Shown: one piece after another, positions 50,111 to 59,380 of the stretch
Position numbering within the stretch: the first letter of the stretch is position 1
Layout of the letters: the number at the start of each line of letters is the position of its first letter
DNA from: Oceanimonas baumannii
Lineage (GTDB): Bacteria > Pseudomonadota > Gammaproteobacteria > Enterobacterales > Aeromonadaceae
Assembly: GCF_002245495.1 (NCBI RefSeq)
Contig: NZ_NQJF01000009.1
Span: 124,001 to 188,000 of the forward strand
Length of the DNA stretch: 64,000 nt
Reading direction: 5' to 3'
The notes under the pieces: generated by a model
What the model saw: the letters and a program-made list of their open reading frames with translations, nothing else
What the model was told of the DNA's origin: nothing
Databases searched by the model: none
Made by a program: the position numbers and the translations under genes

Positions 50111-51316
50111 TTAAACCCGTTCAATCAGGGTGGCAATTCCCTGACCTACACCCACACACATGGTACACAAGGCCAGTCGCTTGTTCTGCCGGTGCAGTTC
50201 ATGGGCGGCAGTTTGCAGCAGGCGGGCACCGGACATACCTAGCGGATGGCCCAGCGCAATGGCACCACCATTGGGGTTGACCCGGGTATCATCGTCTTTC
50301 AGACCCAGCTCGCGCATACAGGCCAGAGCCTGGGCGGCAAACGCTTCGTTAAACTCAAACAAGTCGATGTCATCCATCGACAGGCCATGGCGTTCCAGCA
50401 GCTTGCGCACCGCCGGTACCGGGCCGGCACCCATAATACGCGGCTCCACCCCGGCAGTCGCCATGCCCAGTATCCGCGCCATCGGCTTGAGGCCATGACG
50501 CGCTACCGCCTCTTCGCTGGCAATCAGCATGGCGGCAGCACCGTCGTTCACTCCCGAGGCATTACCGGCGGTCACACTGCCACCGTCACGGAACGGCGCA
50601 GGCAACCGGCCCAGTTTCTCAACGGTGGTGCCCGGCCGCAGGTGCTCGTCATCGGCGAAGATCAGCGGCTCCTGCTTGCGGCGGGGGATTTCCACCGGCA
50701 CGATTTCCTCGGCAAAGCGACCACTGCGCTGGGCAACTTCCGCCTTTTCCTGCGAGCGGGCGGCAAAGGCGTCCTGATCTTCCCGGGAAATACCGAACTG
50801 TTCGGCGAGGTTCTCCGCCGTTTCCGGCATGGTATCTACCCCATACTGAGCTTTCATCAGCGGGTTGATAAAACGCCAGCCAATGGTGGTGTCTTCAATC
50901 GCCTGATTACGGCTGAACGCACTGTCAGCCTTGCCCATCACAAAAGGCGCGCGGGACATAGATTCCACGCCGCCGGCCAGCACCAGATCCAGCTCGCCGG
51001 CCTTGATGGCGCGCACCGCCGTGCCTACCGCATCCATGCCTGAGCCGCACAGACGGTTGATGGTAGTGCCGGGCACGCTGACCGGCAGGCCCGCCAGCAG
51101 CGATGACATACGCGCCACATTGCGGTTGTCTTCCCCGGCCTGGTTGGCACAACCCATGATGACTTCATCGATGGCCGCCGGATCCAGATCCGGGACCTGG
51201 GCCAGCACGGCTTCAAACACGCGGGCCGCCAGATCATCGGGGCGCACCGCCGCCAGGGTGCCGCCGAAGCGGCCAATAGCGGTACGGCGGGGGTGACAGA
51301 GATAAACGGATTTCAT
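50111..51316 (-). CDS. pcaF: 3-oxoadipyl-CoA thiolase
   Basis: The 401-residue thiolase has the acylated Cys in [44 protein letters not shown] with the catalytic His, and the second Cys in [11 protein letters not shown]. It splits 3-oxoadipyl-CoA into succinyl-CoA and acetyl-CoA. The length and neighbours identify it as PcaF rather than a general acetyl-CoA thiolase. The ATG overlaps the pcaJ stop by four bases. Confidence 0.93.
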   Translation of the reverse strand: MKSVYLCHPRRTAIGRFGGTLAAVRPDDLAARVFEAVLAQVPDLDPAAIDEVIMGCANQAGEDNRNVARMSSLLAGLPVSVPGTTINRLCGSGMDAVGTAVRAIKAGELDLVLAGGVESMSRAPFVMGKADSAFSRNQAIEDTTIGWRFINPLMKAQYGVDTMPETAENLAEQFGISREDQDAFAARSQEKAEVAQRSGRFAEEIVPVEIPRRKQEPLIFADDEHLRPGTTVEKLGRLPAPFRDGGSVTAGNASGVNDGAAAMLIASEEAVARHGLKPMARILGMATAGVEPRIMGAGPVPAVRKLLERHGLSMDDIDLFEFNEAFAAQALACMRELGLKDDDTRVNPNGGAIALGHPLGMSGARLLQTAAHELHRQNKRLALCTMCVGVGQGIATLIERV

Positions 51317-52107
51317 TGGCCACCCTCCCGGGCCACCGGCCTGGCATGGTGCTCGGCGGTTCTGGCCTTGAGGTCACGCAGAATGGTCAGCTCCTCACCG
51401 CTCGGCTCCGGGGTCAGCGCCAGTTCGTCGGCAAAGCGCACCGGCCAACCGGTGGCCTCGGTTACCTGCTCACGGGTCACGCCCGGGTGCAGGGAAAGTA
51501 CGATCAGCTCTCTGGTGTCGGCGTCGGGGGCCATCACACACAGGTCGGTAATCACCTTGGTCGGGCCCTTGCCAATATTGGGCACATTGTCACGGCCCTT
51601 GCCGTCCCGGCCAAAGCCCAGGGTGGTAATGAAATCCACCGCTTCCACAAAGGCCCGTGGTGAGTGCTTGAGAGTGATAAACACTTCCCTGGAGTTGGTA
51701 GCAATCTCGGGCGCGCCGCCGCCGCCGGGCAGGCGTACCTTGGGTGACTGGTAGTCACCAATCAGGGTGGTGTTGAGGTTGGCATAACGGTCGATCTGCG
51801 CGGTGCCGAGAAAACCCACATCGATATGACCGCCCTGCAGCCAGTAACGGAACATCTCGGGTACTGCCACTGTGGTCAGCGCCTGCTCACACAGTTCGCC
51901 GTCGCCGATGGACAGCGGCAGAATGTCGGGGCGGGTCTGCAGCGTGCCGGATTCATAAATCAGGGTCACTTCAGGAGCGTGGGTCAGACGGGCCAGGTTG
52001 GCCGCCTCACTGGGCAGGCCGATACCCACAAAGCAGGTCATGCCGTTGCTCAAGGCACGCGCGGCGGTCACCGTCATCATTTCGGAAGCGGTATATTCGG
52101 TAGTCAT
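51313..52107 (-). CDS. pcaJ: 3-oxoadipate CoA-transferase subunit B
   Basis: The 264-residue subunit starts MTTEYTASEMMTVTAARALSNG and has VTLIYESGTL, which carries the catalytic Glu of CoA-transferase beta subunits, and GGGGAPEIA. With PcaI it moves CoA from succinyl-CoA to 3-oxoadipate. Its ATG (52107) shares a base with the pcaI TGA; a longer open frame upstream lies inside pcaI. Confidence 0.93.
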   Translation of the reverse strand: MTTEYTASEMMTVTAARALSNGMTCFVGIGLPSEAANLARLTHAPEVTLIYESGTLQTRPDILPLSIGDGELCEQALTTVAVPEMFRYWLQGGHIDVGFLGTAQIDRYANLNTTLIGDYQSPKVRLPGGGGAPEIATNSREVFITLKHSPRAFVEAVDFITTLGFGRDGKGRDNVPNIGKGPTKVITDLCVMAPDADTRELIVLSLHPGVTREQVTEATGWPVRFADELALTPEPSGEELTILRDLKARTAEHHARPVAREGGQ

Positions 52108-52925
52108 CAGGCTTGCCCTCCTGCGTTGTAAACGTTCTGCTGCAGCCATTCATTAAAGCTGTCACGATCGCGGGAGATCGCGTCCCATTCCTTGTAGAAG
52201 CTGTTATTTCTTTCGTAATAACCGTGAGCGTAAGACGGTGCCGCGCCACCTTTGGCCTCGGCGATGGCAGTAATGGCCCAGCCCGGTATCACACAGGCGT
52301 TGGCATCGGCCTGCAGGTCGTCGACGACCTCTTCCACAGTAACAATGCTGTGTTGGGCGGCCAGTACCGCCTCCTTCTGCACTCCCACGATGCCGGACAC
52401 CAGCACGTTGCCCTGACGGTCGGCACGCTGGGCATGAACGATGCTGACATCGGGCCGCACCGCCGGCACCGCCGCCAGCCGTTCGCCGGTGAAGGGACAC
52501 TCAATAAAACGGATCTGCGGATTCACCTTGGGCAGGTCACTACCGATGTAACCGCGCAGCACCGCCAGAGGCAGGCCGGCGGCTCCCGCTTCATAGGCAC
52601 AGGCCATGGCGGCATGACTGTGCTCCAGGATCTCCAGCTTGTGGGGCCAGCCCTTTTCTACCGCATCCCGCAGCCGGTGCAGAGAGCCCACACCCGGGTT
52701 ACCACCCCAGGAGAAGATCAGCCGCTCGGCACAGCCGGCACCGATCAGCTGGTCATAGATGATGTCGGGGGTCATGCGGATCAGGGTCAGACCACGCTTT
52801 TCCTGACGAATAATTTCGTGTCCCGCGGCAAAAGGGATCAGATGGGTAAAACCCTCCATGGCGACGGTAGCGCCGTCCTGAAGGTAACGAGCGACCGCGT
52901 CGTGCAGGCTCATGAATTGGGCCAT
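52107..52925 (-). CDS. pcaI: 3-oxoadipate CoA-transferase subunit A
   Basis: The 272-residue subunit has VAMEGFTHLIPFAAGHEIIRQ and the CoA-transferase alpha features FSWGGNPGVGSLHRLRDAVE and HAQRADRQGNVLVSGIVGVQKEA (as a spaced pattern). It heads the pcaIJFD operon. Two IclR-type boxes lie 29-62 bases before its start. Confidence 0.92.
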   Translation of the reverse strand: MAQFMSLHDAVARYLQDGATVAMEGFTHLIPFAAGHEIIRQEKRGLTLIRMTPDIIYDQLIGAGCAERLIFSWGGNPGVGSLHRLRDAVEKGWPHKLEILEHSHAAMACAYEAGAAGLPLAVLRGYIGSDLPKVNPQIRFIECPFTGERLAAVPAVRPDVSIVHAQRADRQGNVLVSGIVGVQKEAVLAAQHSIVTVEEVVDDLQADANACVIPGWAITAIAEAKGGAAPSYAHGYYERNNSFYKEWDAISRDRDSFNEWLQQNVYNAGGQA

Positions 52926-52953
52926 GGGTATCGCCTCCCTGGGTAAGTGATGA

Positions 52954-52987
52954 GTTCACATTGCGAACTTGGGTTTGCATTGCGAAC
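52954..52987. promoter_or_regulatory. Two PcaR-type boxes before pcaI
   Basis: GTTCACATTGCGAAC (52954-52968) and GTTTGCATTGCGAAC (52973-52987) are direct repeats 19 bases apart. Both resemble the GTTCGATAATCGCAC-type sites of PcaR/PcaU regulators. They lie between pcaI and the divergent IclR gene. Confidence 0.75.
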
Positions 52988-53120
52988 ATGTTTACACCGG
53001 TTTACCCTGGGTGGCAAATCCTGTTTGTCCAAAAAATCTCGAAAGGGAAGCTAATAGCATGAAAATAAAGAAGTTATTTTTTGTACAAAAAAAGCGGAAA
53101 CCAGGGATGGAAAAATAAAT

Positions 53121-53135
53121 GTTCGTTATACGAAC
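53121..53135. promoter_or_regulatory. PcaR-type box before the IclR gene
   Basis: GTTCGTTATACGAAC is a near-perfect palindrome with GTTCG and CGAAC arms, matching the pcaI boxes. It lies 55 bases before the IclR start and suggests autoregulation. Confidence 0.75.
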
Positions 53136-53189
53136 TTATTGCTATGATGCGAGCTGGATTCCGGCCCATTCCTCACAGGAGCAACACTC

Positions 53190-53975
53190 ATGACCACAGA
53201 CGACAGACTCAGCCCACAGGACAGGGACTTCGTGGCTGCTCTGGCAAGCGGGCTGGAAGTACTGCAGGCGTTTGATCAGCAGCATCCCCGTATGACCCTG
53301 AGCGAAGTGGCAGCAAAAACCGGTATGGACAGGGCCAAGGCCCGGCGCTTCTTACTGACCCTGCACGCCCTTGGCTACCTGGACAAACAGCAACGCCACT
53401 TCGCCCTGACCCCCAGAGTGCTGCAACTGGGAAATTCCTTTCTTGCCGCCAACCCTTACCGGATGGTGATCCAGCACTACCTGGAAGAGATCACCCGGGA
53501 GATCGGCGAGTCCACTTCCCTCGCCGTGCTCGACGGCGACGAAGTGGTCTACATCGCCCGTTCTGCCGCCGAGCACCGGCTGATGGCCATCCGCCTGTCG
53601 GTTGGCACCCGGCTGCCGGCCGCCTACACCTCCATGGGCCGGGTGCTGCTGGCCCAATTGCCCGACGTGCAGTTGAACGCCTACCTGGATCAGGTCCAGT
53701 TACAGGCCTATACCGCACACAGCATTACCGACCGGAAAACCCTGGAGCAGGCCCTGGAGCAGGTGCGCCGGCAGGGCTATGCCATTGTCGATCAGGAACT
53801 GGACTCGGGGCTGCGTTCACTGGCGGTGCCGGCCTTCGATCAACAGGGCAGGCTGCTCGGTGCCATCAACATCAGCACCAATGCTGCCCGGGTCGATATG
53901 GATACTCTCACCGGCCGGTTTCTGCCGCTGTTACAGGACAAAGCTAGGCAAATCCGGGAAACACTGCAGGGTTAA
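53190..53975 (+). CDS. pcaR: IclR-family regulator, PcaR/PcaU/PobR type
   Basis: The 261-residue protein has the N-terminal winged helix (about 15-75, FVAALASGLEVLQAFDQQHPRMTLSEVAAKTGMDRAKARRFL as a pattern) and the IclR effector domain. The stretch GLEVLQAFD...ARRFLLTL is typical of the Pca/Pob regulator branch, which responds to 3-oxoadipate or protocatechuate. AGGAG lies before ATG. It is divergent from pcaIJFD, with three matching boxes between, so it most likely activates that operon. Confidence 0.88.
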   Translation: MTTDDRLSPQDRDFVAALASGLEVLQAFDQQHPRMTLSEVAAKTGMDRAKARRFLLTLHALGYLDKQQRHFALTPRVLQLGNSFLAANPYRMVIQHYLEEITREIGESTSLAVLDGDEVVYIARSAAEHRLMAIRLSVGTRLPAAYTSMGRVLLAQLPDVQLNAYLDQVQLQAYTAHSITDRKTLEQALEQVRRQGYAIVDQELDSGLRSLAVPAFDQQGRLLGAINISTNAARVDMDTLTGRFLPLLQDKARQIRETLQG

Positions 53976-53988
53976 CGCGACGGCGAAC

Positions 53989-54891
53989 TCAGGGGTAACG
54001 CCCACTCAGCCGGTTTTCCACCAGTTCCGCCAGTATGGTATTCACCAGTCGCATCGCCGCGTTGGGGTTCTCGCCCCGACGTCGCGAGGCAATCACCGGA
54101 ATGGAGAGCTGCTCATCCGCTACCGGGACAAACTCCACCCCTTCCCGCTGCAACTTGTGCACCTGCTCCGGCACCAGGGCAAAACCCATGTCCGAGGCCA
54201 CCAGCGACAGCGCCGTCTGCAGATCATTGACCTGCTGGATCACTTGCAGCTTCAGACCCCGGCGATGAAATAAACCCTGAGCAATATCGGCAAAGTTGGG
54301 GCCGGCGCCGGCGGGAAAAGTCACCATCGGCACCTCGGCGAGCTGCGCCATGGTCGGGGCCTGCCGGGTCAGGGGATGAGAGGCCGGCAGAGCGGCGATA
54401 AGGGGCTCGTTGAACAGCACCTCCTGCTCCACATCCGGATCATCAATTCGCACCCGGCCAAAACCGATATCAATTTTTCCACTCTTGAGCGCCTCCACCT
54501 GCTCCTGGGTCTTGAGCTCATGCAGCACAATTTCCAGGTTTTTGTTACGCCTTAAGCGGCGCACCATAAAAGGTAACTGGCCGTAAAATACCGATGGCAC
54601 AAAGCCGATGGAAAACACCGTCTTGCGCAGCTGGGCGATTTGCCGGGTACCCTCAATGCTGGCTTCCAGCCGCTCCATGATGGTCCGTGCCTGCTGCAGA
54701 AAATACAGTCCTCCCTGGGTCAGCTCCAGCCCCCGCGCCTTGCGAATAAACAACTGCACCCCCAGCTCCTCCTCCAGCTGCTTGATTTGGCGGGTCAGCG
54801 GCGGCTGGGCGATATACAGCCGCTCCGCCGCCCGGGTCAGGTTCAGCTCTTCCGCCACCGCAATGAAATAGCGCAGGTGCCTCAGCTCCAT
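53989..54891 (-). CDS. catM: LysR-family regulator, CatM/BenM/CatR type
   Basis: The 300-residue protein begins MELRHLRYFIAVAEELNLTRAAERLYIAQPPLTRQIKQLE (listed as a pattern), the classic CatM/BenM helix-turn-helix, followed by the effector domain with FVPSVFYG and VASDMGFALVPEQV. These regulators bind cis,cis-muconate (and benzoate in BenM) and activate cat and ben genes. It is divergent from catB, and an ATAC-N7-GTAT box lies directly in front of its start. Whether it is CatM- or BenM-like cannot be decided. Confidence 0.9.
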   Translation of the reverse strand: MELRHLRYFIAVAEELNLTRAAERLYIAQPPLTRQIKQLEEELGVQLFIRKARGLELTQGGLYFLQQARTIMERLEASIEGTRQIAQLRKTVFSIGFVPSVFYGQLPFMVRRLRRNKNLEIVLHELKTQEQVEALKSGKIDIGFGRVRIDDPDVEQEVLFNEPLIAALPASHPLTRQAPTMAQLAEVPMVTFPAGAGPNFADIAQGLFHRRGLKLQVIQQVNDLQTALSLVASDMGFALVPEQVHKLQREGVEFVPVADEQLSIPVIASRRRGENPNAAMRLVNTILAELVENRLSGRYP

Positions 54892-54893
54892 CC

Positions 54894-54939
54894 ATACCTC
54901 CAGGGTATTGCTTGCGACTTAATCAATATTGGTGGGTAT
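54894..54939. promoter_or_regulatory. CatM/BenM binding sites between catM and catB
   Basis: ATAC-N7-GTAT at 54894-54908 fits the CatM/BenM consensus exactly. A weaker second site, AATA-N7-GTAT, is at 54925-54939; the centres are 31 bases apart, three helical turns, as expected for a LysR tetramer. catB starts 60 bases further on. Confidence 0.8.
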
Positions 54940-54998
54940 GACAGCGCAAATGTAACCTCCTTGCAACAAAACATTATCACCAAGGCGGCAGAGGTCAC

Positions 54999-56117
54999 AT
55001 GTCAGCAACCATTCATTCCATCGAGGCCATACTGGTCGACATTCCGACCATCCGCCCGCACCAGCTCTCCATGGCCACCATGGCCGTGCAGACCATGGTT
55101 ATCGTGCGCATGCTAGACACCGACGGCCTGGAAGGCATCGGCGAAGCCACCACCATCGGCGGACTGGCCTACGGCCCCGAAAGCCCCGAAAGCGTCAAGC
55201 TGACCATCGATACCTACTTCGCGCCGCTGCTGCTGGGACAGCCCGCAGACGCCATCAATACCTTAAGGGTAAGGCTCAATCGCGCCGCCCGCGGTAACAA
55301 CCTGGCCAAGTCCGCCATCGAAACCGCCCTGCTCGACCTGCTCGGCAAACGCCTCAACCAGCCCCTGCACCAGCTGCTCGGCGGTGCCATCCGCCAGCAC
55401 ATACCGGTGCTCTGGACCCTCGCCAGCGGCGATACCCAGACGGACATCGATGAGGCCAAACGCCTGCTCGCCGAGCAACGACACTGCGACTTCAAGCTGA
55501 AAATCGGCAGCCGACCGCTGATGGACGACGTTCGCCACGTCGCCGCCATCAAGGCCGCCGTCGGTGACCGCGCCAGCGTCCGTGTCGACGTCAACCAGGC
55601 CTGGGATGAAAGCACCGCCGCCCGTGGCATGGCCGAACTGCAGGCCGCCGGCATCGACCTGGTCGAGCAGCCCACCCCGATGAAGGATTACCCCGCCCTG
55701 GTCCGCCTGGCACAAAAGTTCCACCTGCCCATTCTGGCCGATGAAGCCGTGGCCGACGCCAGCGACATGTTCACCCTGGCCTCCGCCGGCTTCGCCGGGG
55801 CCATCGCCCTGAAAATTGCCAAGGCCGGTGGCCCCCTGCAGGCTCTGAAAGTGGCCAATGTGGCCAGTGCCGCCGGCATCGGACTCTATGGCGGCACCCT
55901 GCTCGAAGGCACCATCGGCAGCGTCGCTTCCCTGCACGCCTGGGCCACCCTCGACACCCTGCACTGGGGCACCGAAATGTTCGGCCCCCTGTTGCTGAAG
56001 GACGACATCGTGGAAACGCCGCTGCACTTCCACAACAACGGCGTCGCCCTGCCCGAAGGGCCGGGACTGGGCGTCACCATCAATGAAGACAAGCTGGCCG
56101 AATACCGCCGCCACTAA
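54999..56117 (+). CDS. catB: Muconate cycloisomerase
   Basis: The 372-residue enolase-superfamily enzyme keeps all catalytic residues: the KxK in CDFKLKIGSR, the metal Asp in VRVDVNQAWD, Glu in DLVEQPT, Asp in ILADEAVADA and the Lys in ALKIAKAGG. It lactonises cis,cis-muconate. AGAGG precedes ATG. It heads a gene line catB-catC-catA-benABCD-benK-benE on the plus strand. Confidence 0.95.
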   Translation: MSATIHSIEAILVDIPTIRPHQLSMATMAVQTMVIVRMLDTDGLEGIGEATTIGGLAYGPESPESVKLTIDTYFAPLLLGQPADAINTLRVRLNRAARGNNLAKSAIETALLDLLGKRLNQPLHQLLGGAIRQHIPVLWTLASGDTQTDIDEAKRLLAEQRHCDFKLKIGSRPLMDDVRHVAAIKAAVGDRASVRVDVNQAWDESTAARGMAELQAAGIDLVEQPTPMKDYPALVRLAQKFHLPILADEAVADASDMFTLASAGFAGAIALKIAKAGGPLQALKVANVASAAGIGLYGGTLLEGTIGSVASLHAWATLDTLHWGTEMFGPLLLKDDIVETPLHFHNNGVALPEGPGLGVTINEDKLAEYRRH

Positions 56118-56150
56118 GCCCTCGCCACCCACGAGTAACAGGAGAAAAGC

Positions 56151-56441
56151 ATGCTGTTCAAAGTCGAAATGAAGGTCAATCTGCCCCACGACATGTCCCC
56201 CGAGGTGGCCGCCGACATCAAGGCCCGGGAAAAAGCCTACGCCCAGGAGCTGCAAACCCAGGGCAAGTGGCGTCACCTGTGGCGGGTCGCCGGCAGCTAC
56301 GCCAACGTCAGCATTTTTGATGTGGCCGACAACGCCGAGCTGCAGGACCTGATTAGCGCCCTGCCGCTGTTTCCCTACATGGATATCACGGTCGCCCCCC
56401 TGTGCCGGCATCCGTCTTCCATTCATCAGGATGACCGCTAA
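56151..56441 (+). CDS. catC: Muconolactone isomerase
   Basis: The 96-residue protein is the standard length for CatC and carries MLFKVEMKVNLPHDM, EKAYAQELQTQGKWRHLWRV and the C-terminal YMDITVAPLCRHPSS. It shifts the double bond of muconolactone to give 3-oxoadipate enol-lactone. AGGAG lies before ATG. Confidence 0.95.
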   Translation: MLFKVEMKVNLPHDMSPEVAADIKAREKAYAQELQTQGKWRHLWRVAGSYANVSIFDVADNAELQDLISALPLFPYMDITVAPLCRHPSSIHQDDR

Positions 56442-56491
56442 ATAACCTGAGTTACCCCTAGACCAAATAAAAATCAGCAAGGAGCAATGCC

Positions 56492-57427
56492 ATGTCCGTC
56501 AAAACCATGCAGACGCAGGAAGTCAAAGAACTACTGGAAAAAGTGGCCGGTCTGAACCAGGCCGCCGGCAATGACCGCATCAAGACCATTGTGCACCGCG
56601 TGATGCACGACGTGTTCCAGATAATTGAAGACCTGGACATCACCCCGGAAGAGTTCTGGAGTGCGGTCTATTACATCAACGACCTGGGTAAAAACGGTGA
56701 GGCTGCCCTGCTGGCCCCGGGCCTGGGCATGGACAAGTACCTGGACATCCGCATGGATGCCGAAGACGCCCAGGCCGGCCTGGCCGGCGGTACCCCGCGC
56801 ACCATTGAAGGCCCCCTGTACGTGGCCGGCGCCCCCCTCTGCGACGGCTTCGCCCGCATGGATGACGGCACCCAGGCCGGTGATATCATGCTGCTGACCG
56901 GCGTGGTCACCGATGAGCAGGGCAACCCGCTGGCCGGTGCCACCGTGGATGTCTGGCATGCCGACCTCAAGGGCGCCTACTCCTACTTCGACCAGAGCCA
57001 GAGCGAATACAACCTGCGCCGCCGCATCAAGACCGATGCCCTGGGCCGCTATGTGGCACAGTCCATTATTCCGTCCGGTTACGGCTGCCCGCCCGAAGGC
57101 TCCACCCAGGCCCTGCTGAACCAGCTCGGTCGCCATGGACAACGCCCGGCCCACATTCACTTCTTTATCTCTGCCCCGGGTCACAAACACCTGACCACCC
57201 AGATCAACCTGGCCGGTGACGAGTACACCTACGACGACTTCGCCTTTGCGACCCGTGACGAGCTGGTGGTGGACGCCCGTCCGGTCGCCCGGTCCGCCGC
57301 CGGTGAGCGCCATGGTGTAACCGGACCGGTGACCGAAGTGGAGTTCAATATCCAGCTGGTGAGCACCAGCAAACCCGAGCATCAGCAGCGCCACGAGCGC
57401 AAACGCGCCCTGGAAACTGCTGAATAA
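56492..57427 (+). CDS. catA: Catechol 1,2-dioxygenase
   Basis: The 311-residue intradiol enzyme has the N-terminal helical linker domain and the ferric-iron ligands in GAYSYFDQ, IPSGYGCPPEG and RPAHIHFFISAPGH (two Tyr, two His). It opens catechol to cis,cis-muconate. AAGGAG lies before ATG. A strong hairpin follows before benA. Confidence 0.95.
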   Translation: MSVKTMQTQEVKELLEKVAGLNQAAGNDRIKTIVHRVMHDVFQIIEDLDITPEEFWSAVYYINDLGKNGEAALLAPGLGMDKYLDIRMDAEDAQAGLAGGTPRTIEGPLYVAGAPLCDGFARMDDGTQAGDIMLLTGVVTDEQGNPLAGATVDVWHADLKGAYSYFDQSQSEYNLRRRIKTDALGRYVAQSIIPSGYGCPPEGSTQALLNQLGRHGQRPAHIHFFISAPGHKHLTTQINLAGDEYTYDDFAFATRDELVVDARPVARSAAGERHGVTGPVTEVEFNIQLVSTSKPEHQQRHERKRALETAE

Positions 57428-57452
57428 CCCTATCGCTGCCTGCAGCCAGCCG

Positions 57453-57474
57453 GTCCGCTCAGTGCGGAGCGGAC
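57453..57474 (+). other. Hairpin between catA and benA
   Basis: GTCCGCTC-agtgcg-GAGCGGAC is a perfect stem without a T-run. It may limit RNA decay between the cat and ben parts rather than stop transcription. Confidence 0.55.
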
Positions 57475-57499
57475 AGTAACATCACATGGAGTGAGACAC

Positions 57500-58876
57500 A
57501 TGACTCGCCAACTCAACCGACTCGAACAGAAAATCCGGACCGCAGTGGAAGCCGATCCGCAAACCGGCCACTACCGCTGTGACCGCAGTGTGTTTACCGA
57601 TCAGGAACTGTTCGGCCTGGAAATGAAACACATCTTTGAAGGCAACTGGGTCTACCTGGCGCACGAAAGCCAGGTGGAAAACCCCGGCGATTATTACACC
57701 ACCACGGTAGGCCGTCAGCCGGTGGTGATCACCCGCACCAAGGATGGCGAGTTGCGTGCCTTGCTGAATACCTGCTCGCACAGAGGCGCCACCCTGTGCC
57801 GTAAAAAACGCGGCAACAAGGCTTCCTTCACCTGCCCTTTCCATGGCTGGACCTTCAAGAATGACGGCAAGCTGCTGAAAGCCCGCGACCAGAAGAAAGG
57901 CGGCTATCCGGACAGTTTCAGCACCGACGGCTCCCACGATCTCAAGCAACTGCCAAAGTTCGAATCCTACCGCGGCTTTCTGTTTGGCAGCCTGAGCTCC
58001 GATGTGCTGCCGCTGCAGGAATACCTGGGTGAAACCACCAAGATCATCGACAACATGGTCGATCAGGCGGAAGACGGTCTCGAAATTCTGCGAGGCAGTT
58101 CCACCTATACCTATGAAGGCAACTGGAAGCTGACCGCCGAGAACGGTGCCGACGGCTACCACGTGGGCACGGTGCACTGGAACTATCTGTCCACCATGGG
58201 TCAGCGCAATTACGACAAGGGCGGCACCGAGGCGGTAGACGCCAAAAGCTGGTCCAACGAAGGCGGTTTTTACTCCTTTGAACACGGCCACATGATGCTG
58301 TGGACCCGGCTCACCAACCCCCAGGTACGCCCGGTGTTCAGTCACCTGGAGCGGCTGCAGAATGAACTGGGTGGCGCCCGTGCCGACGCCATCGTCAACA
58401 CCACCAAAAACCTGTGTCTGTACCCGAATGTGTACCTGATGGACCAGTTCTCCACCCAGATCCGGGTGCTGCGTCCCATCTCCGTCAACAAGACCGAGAT
58501 CACCATCTATTGCTGGGCACCGAAGAATGAACCGGCCACCGATCGTGCCAAGCGCCTGCGTCAATATGAAGACTTTTTCAATGTCAGCGGCATGGGCACC
58601 CCCGATGACCTGGAAGAGTTCCGCGCCTGCCAGCAGGGTTACCAGGCCAGCGGCCTGAAGTGGAATGACATGAGCCGGGGTGCCGCCCACTGGATCGACG
58701 GCCCGGATGCCGGCGCCGATGCCATCGGGCTCAAGCCAATACTGAGCGGTGCCAGGCCGGAGGATGAAGGCCTGTATGTAACCCACCACCAGCACTGGGT
58801 ACAAGAGATGCTGCGAGCAGTTGCAACCGAGCGCGCCCAGCTGATTTCCATTACCGAACAGGAAGCTTCCGCATGA
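57500..58876 (+). CDS. benA: Benzoate 1,2-dioxygenase, large subunit
   Basis: The 458-residue oxygenase alpha subunit has the Rieske ligands in CSHRGATLC and CPFHGW and a C-terminal catalytic domain with the mononuclear-iron motif [15 protein letters not shown]. BenABC turn benzoate into its cis-1,2-dihydrodiol. ATG 57500 is preceded by GGAG at eight bases; a GTG at 57491 is less likely. The stop overlaps the benB ATG. Confidence 0.95.
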   Translation: MTRQLNRLEQKIRTAVEADPQTGHYRCDRSVFTDQELFGLEMKHIFEGNWVYLAHESQVENPGDYYTTTVGRQPVVITRTKDGELRALLNTCSHRGATLCRKKRGNKASFTCPFHGWTFKNDGKLLKARDQKKGGYPDSFSTDGSHDLKQLPKFESYRGFLFGSLSSDVLPLQEYLGETTKIIDNMVDQAEDGLEILRGSSTYTYEGNWKLTAENGADGYHVGTVHWNYLSTMGQRNYDKGGTEAVDAKSWSNEGGFYSFEHGHMMLWTRLTNPQVRPVFSHLERLQNELGGARADAIVNTTKNLCLYPNVYLMDQFSTQIRVLRPISVNKTEITIYCWAPKNEPATDRAKRLRQYEDFFNVSGMGTPDDLEEFRACQQGYQASGLKWNDMSRGAAHWIDGPDAGADAIGLKPILSGARPEDEGLYVTHHQHWVQEMLRAVATERAQLISITEQEASA

Positions 58877-59364
58877 GCATGAGCGTTGAACAAATCCAGG
58901 CCTTTATCTTCCGGGAAGCCCGTCTGCTGGACGACCGTCAGTGGGACCAGTGGCTGGAGTGCTACAGCAAGGACGTGGTGTACTGGATGCCTGCCTGGGA
59001 CGACGAGGATCAGCTGACCGAAGATCCCCAGACCGAGATCTCGCTGATCTACTACCCCAACCGGGAAGGCCTGGAAGATCGCGTGTACCGCATCAAGACC
59101 GAGCGCTCCGGCGCCAGCTCTCTGCCGGAGCCGCGCACCACCCATCTGACCAGCAACCTGGAAATTCTGGAGCAGACCGGCGACACCGTGACGCTGCGTT
59201 TTAACTGGCAGACCCACAGCCATCGCTACCACAAAACGGAGACCTTTTTCGGTACCTCCTTCTACACCCTGGATATCCGTGGCGAGCAACCGCTGATCAC
59301 CGAGAAAAAGGTGATTCTGAACAACGATTACATCAATCAGGTGATTGATATCTATCACCTGTGA
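58873..59364 (+). CDS. benB: Benzoate 1,2-dioxygenase, small subunit
   Basis: The 163-residue beta subunit has [21 protein letters not shown] and [14 protein letters not shown], typical of BenB/XylY. It packs with BenA in the oxygenase hexamer. ATGA overlaps benA. Confidence 0.94.
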   Translation: MSMSVEQIQAFIFREARLLDDRQWDQWLECYSKDVVYWMPAWDDEDQLTEDPQTEISLIYYPNREGLEDRVYRIKTERSGASSLPEPRTTHLTSNLEILEQTGDTVTLRFNWQTHSHRYHKTETFFGTSFYTLDIRGEQPLITEKKVILNNDYINQVIDIYHL

Positions 59365-59380
59365 TGGGTAGGAGAGCATC

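Noticed and set aside
55263-56480. Long minus-strand open frame opposite catB and catC.
   Set aside because: Spans two real genes and their gap, Gly-rich and unlike any family.
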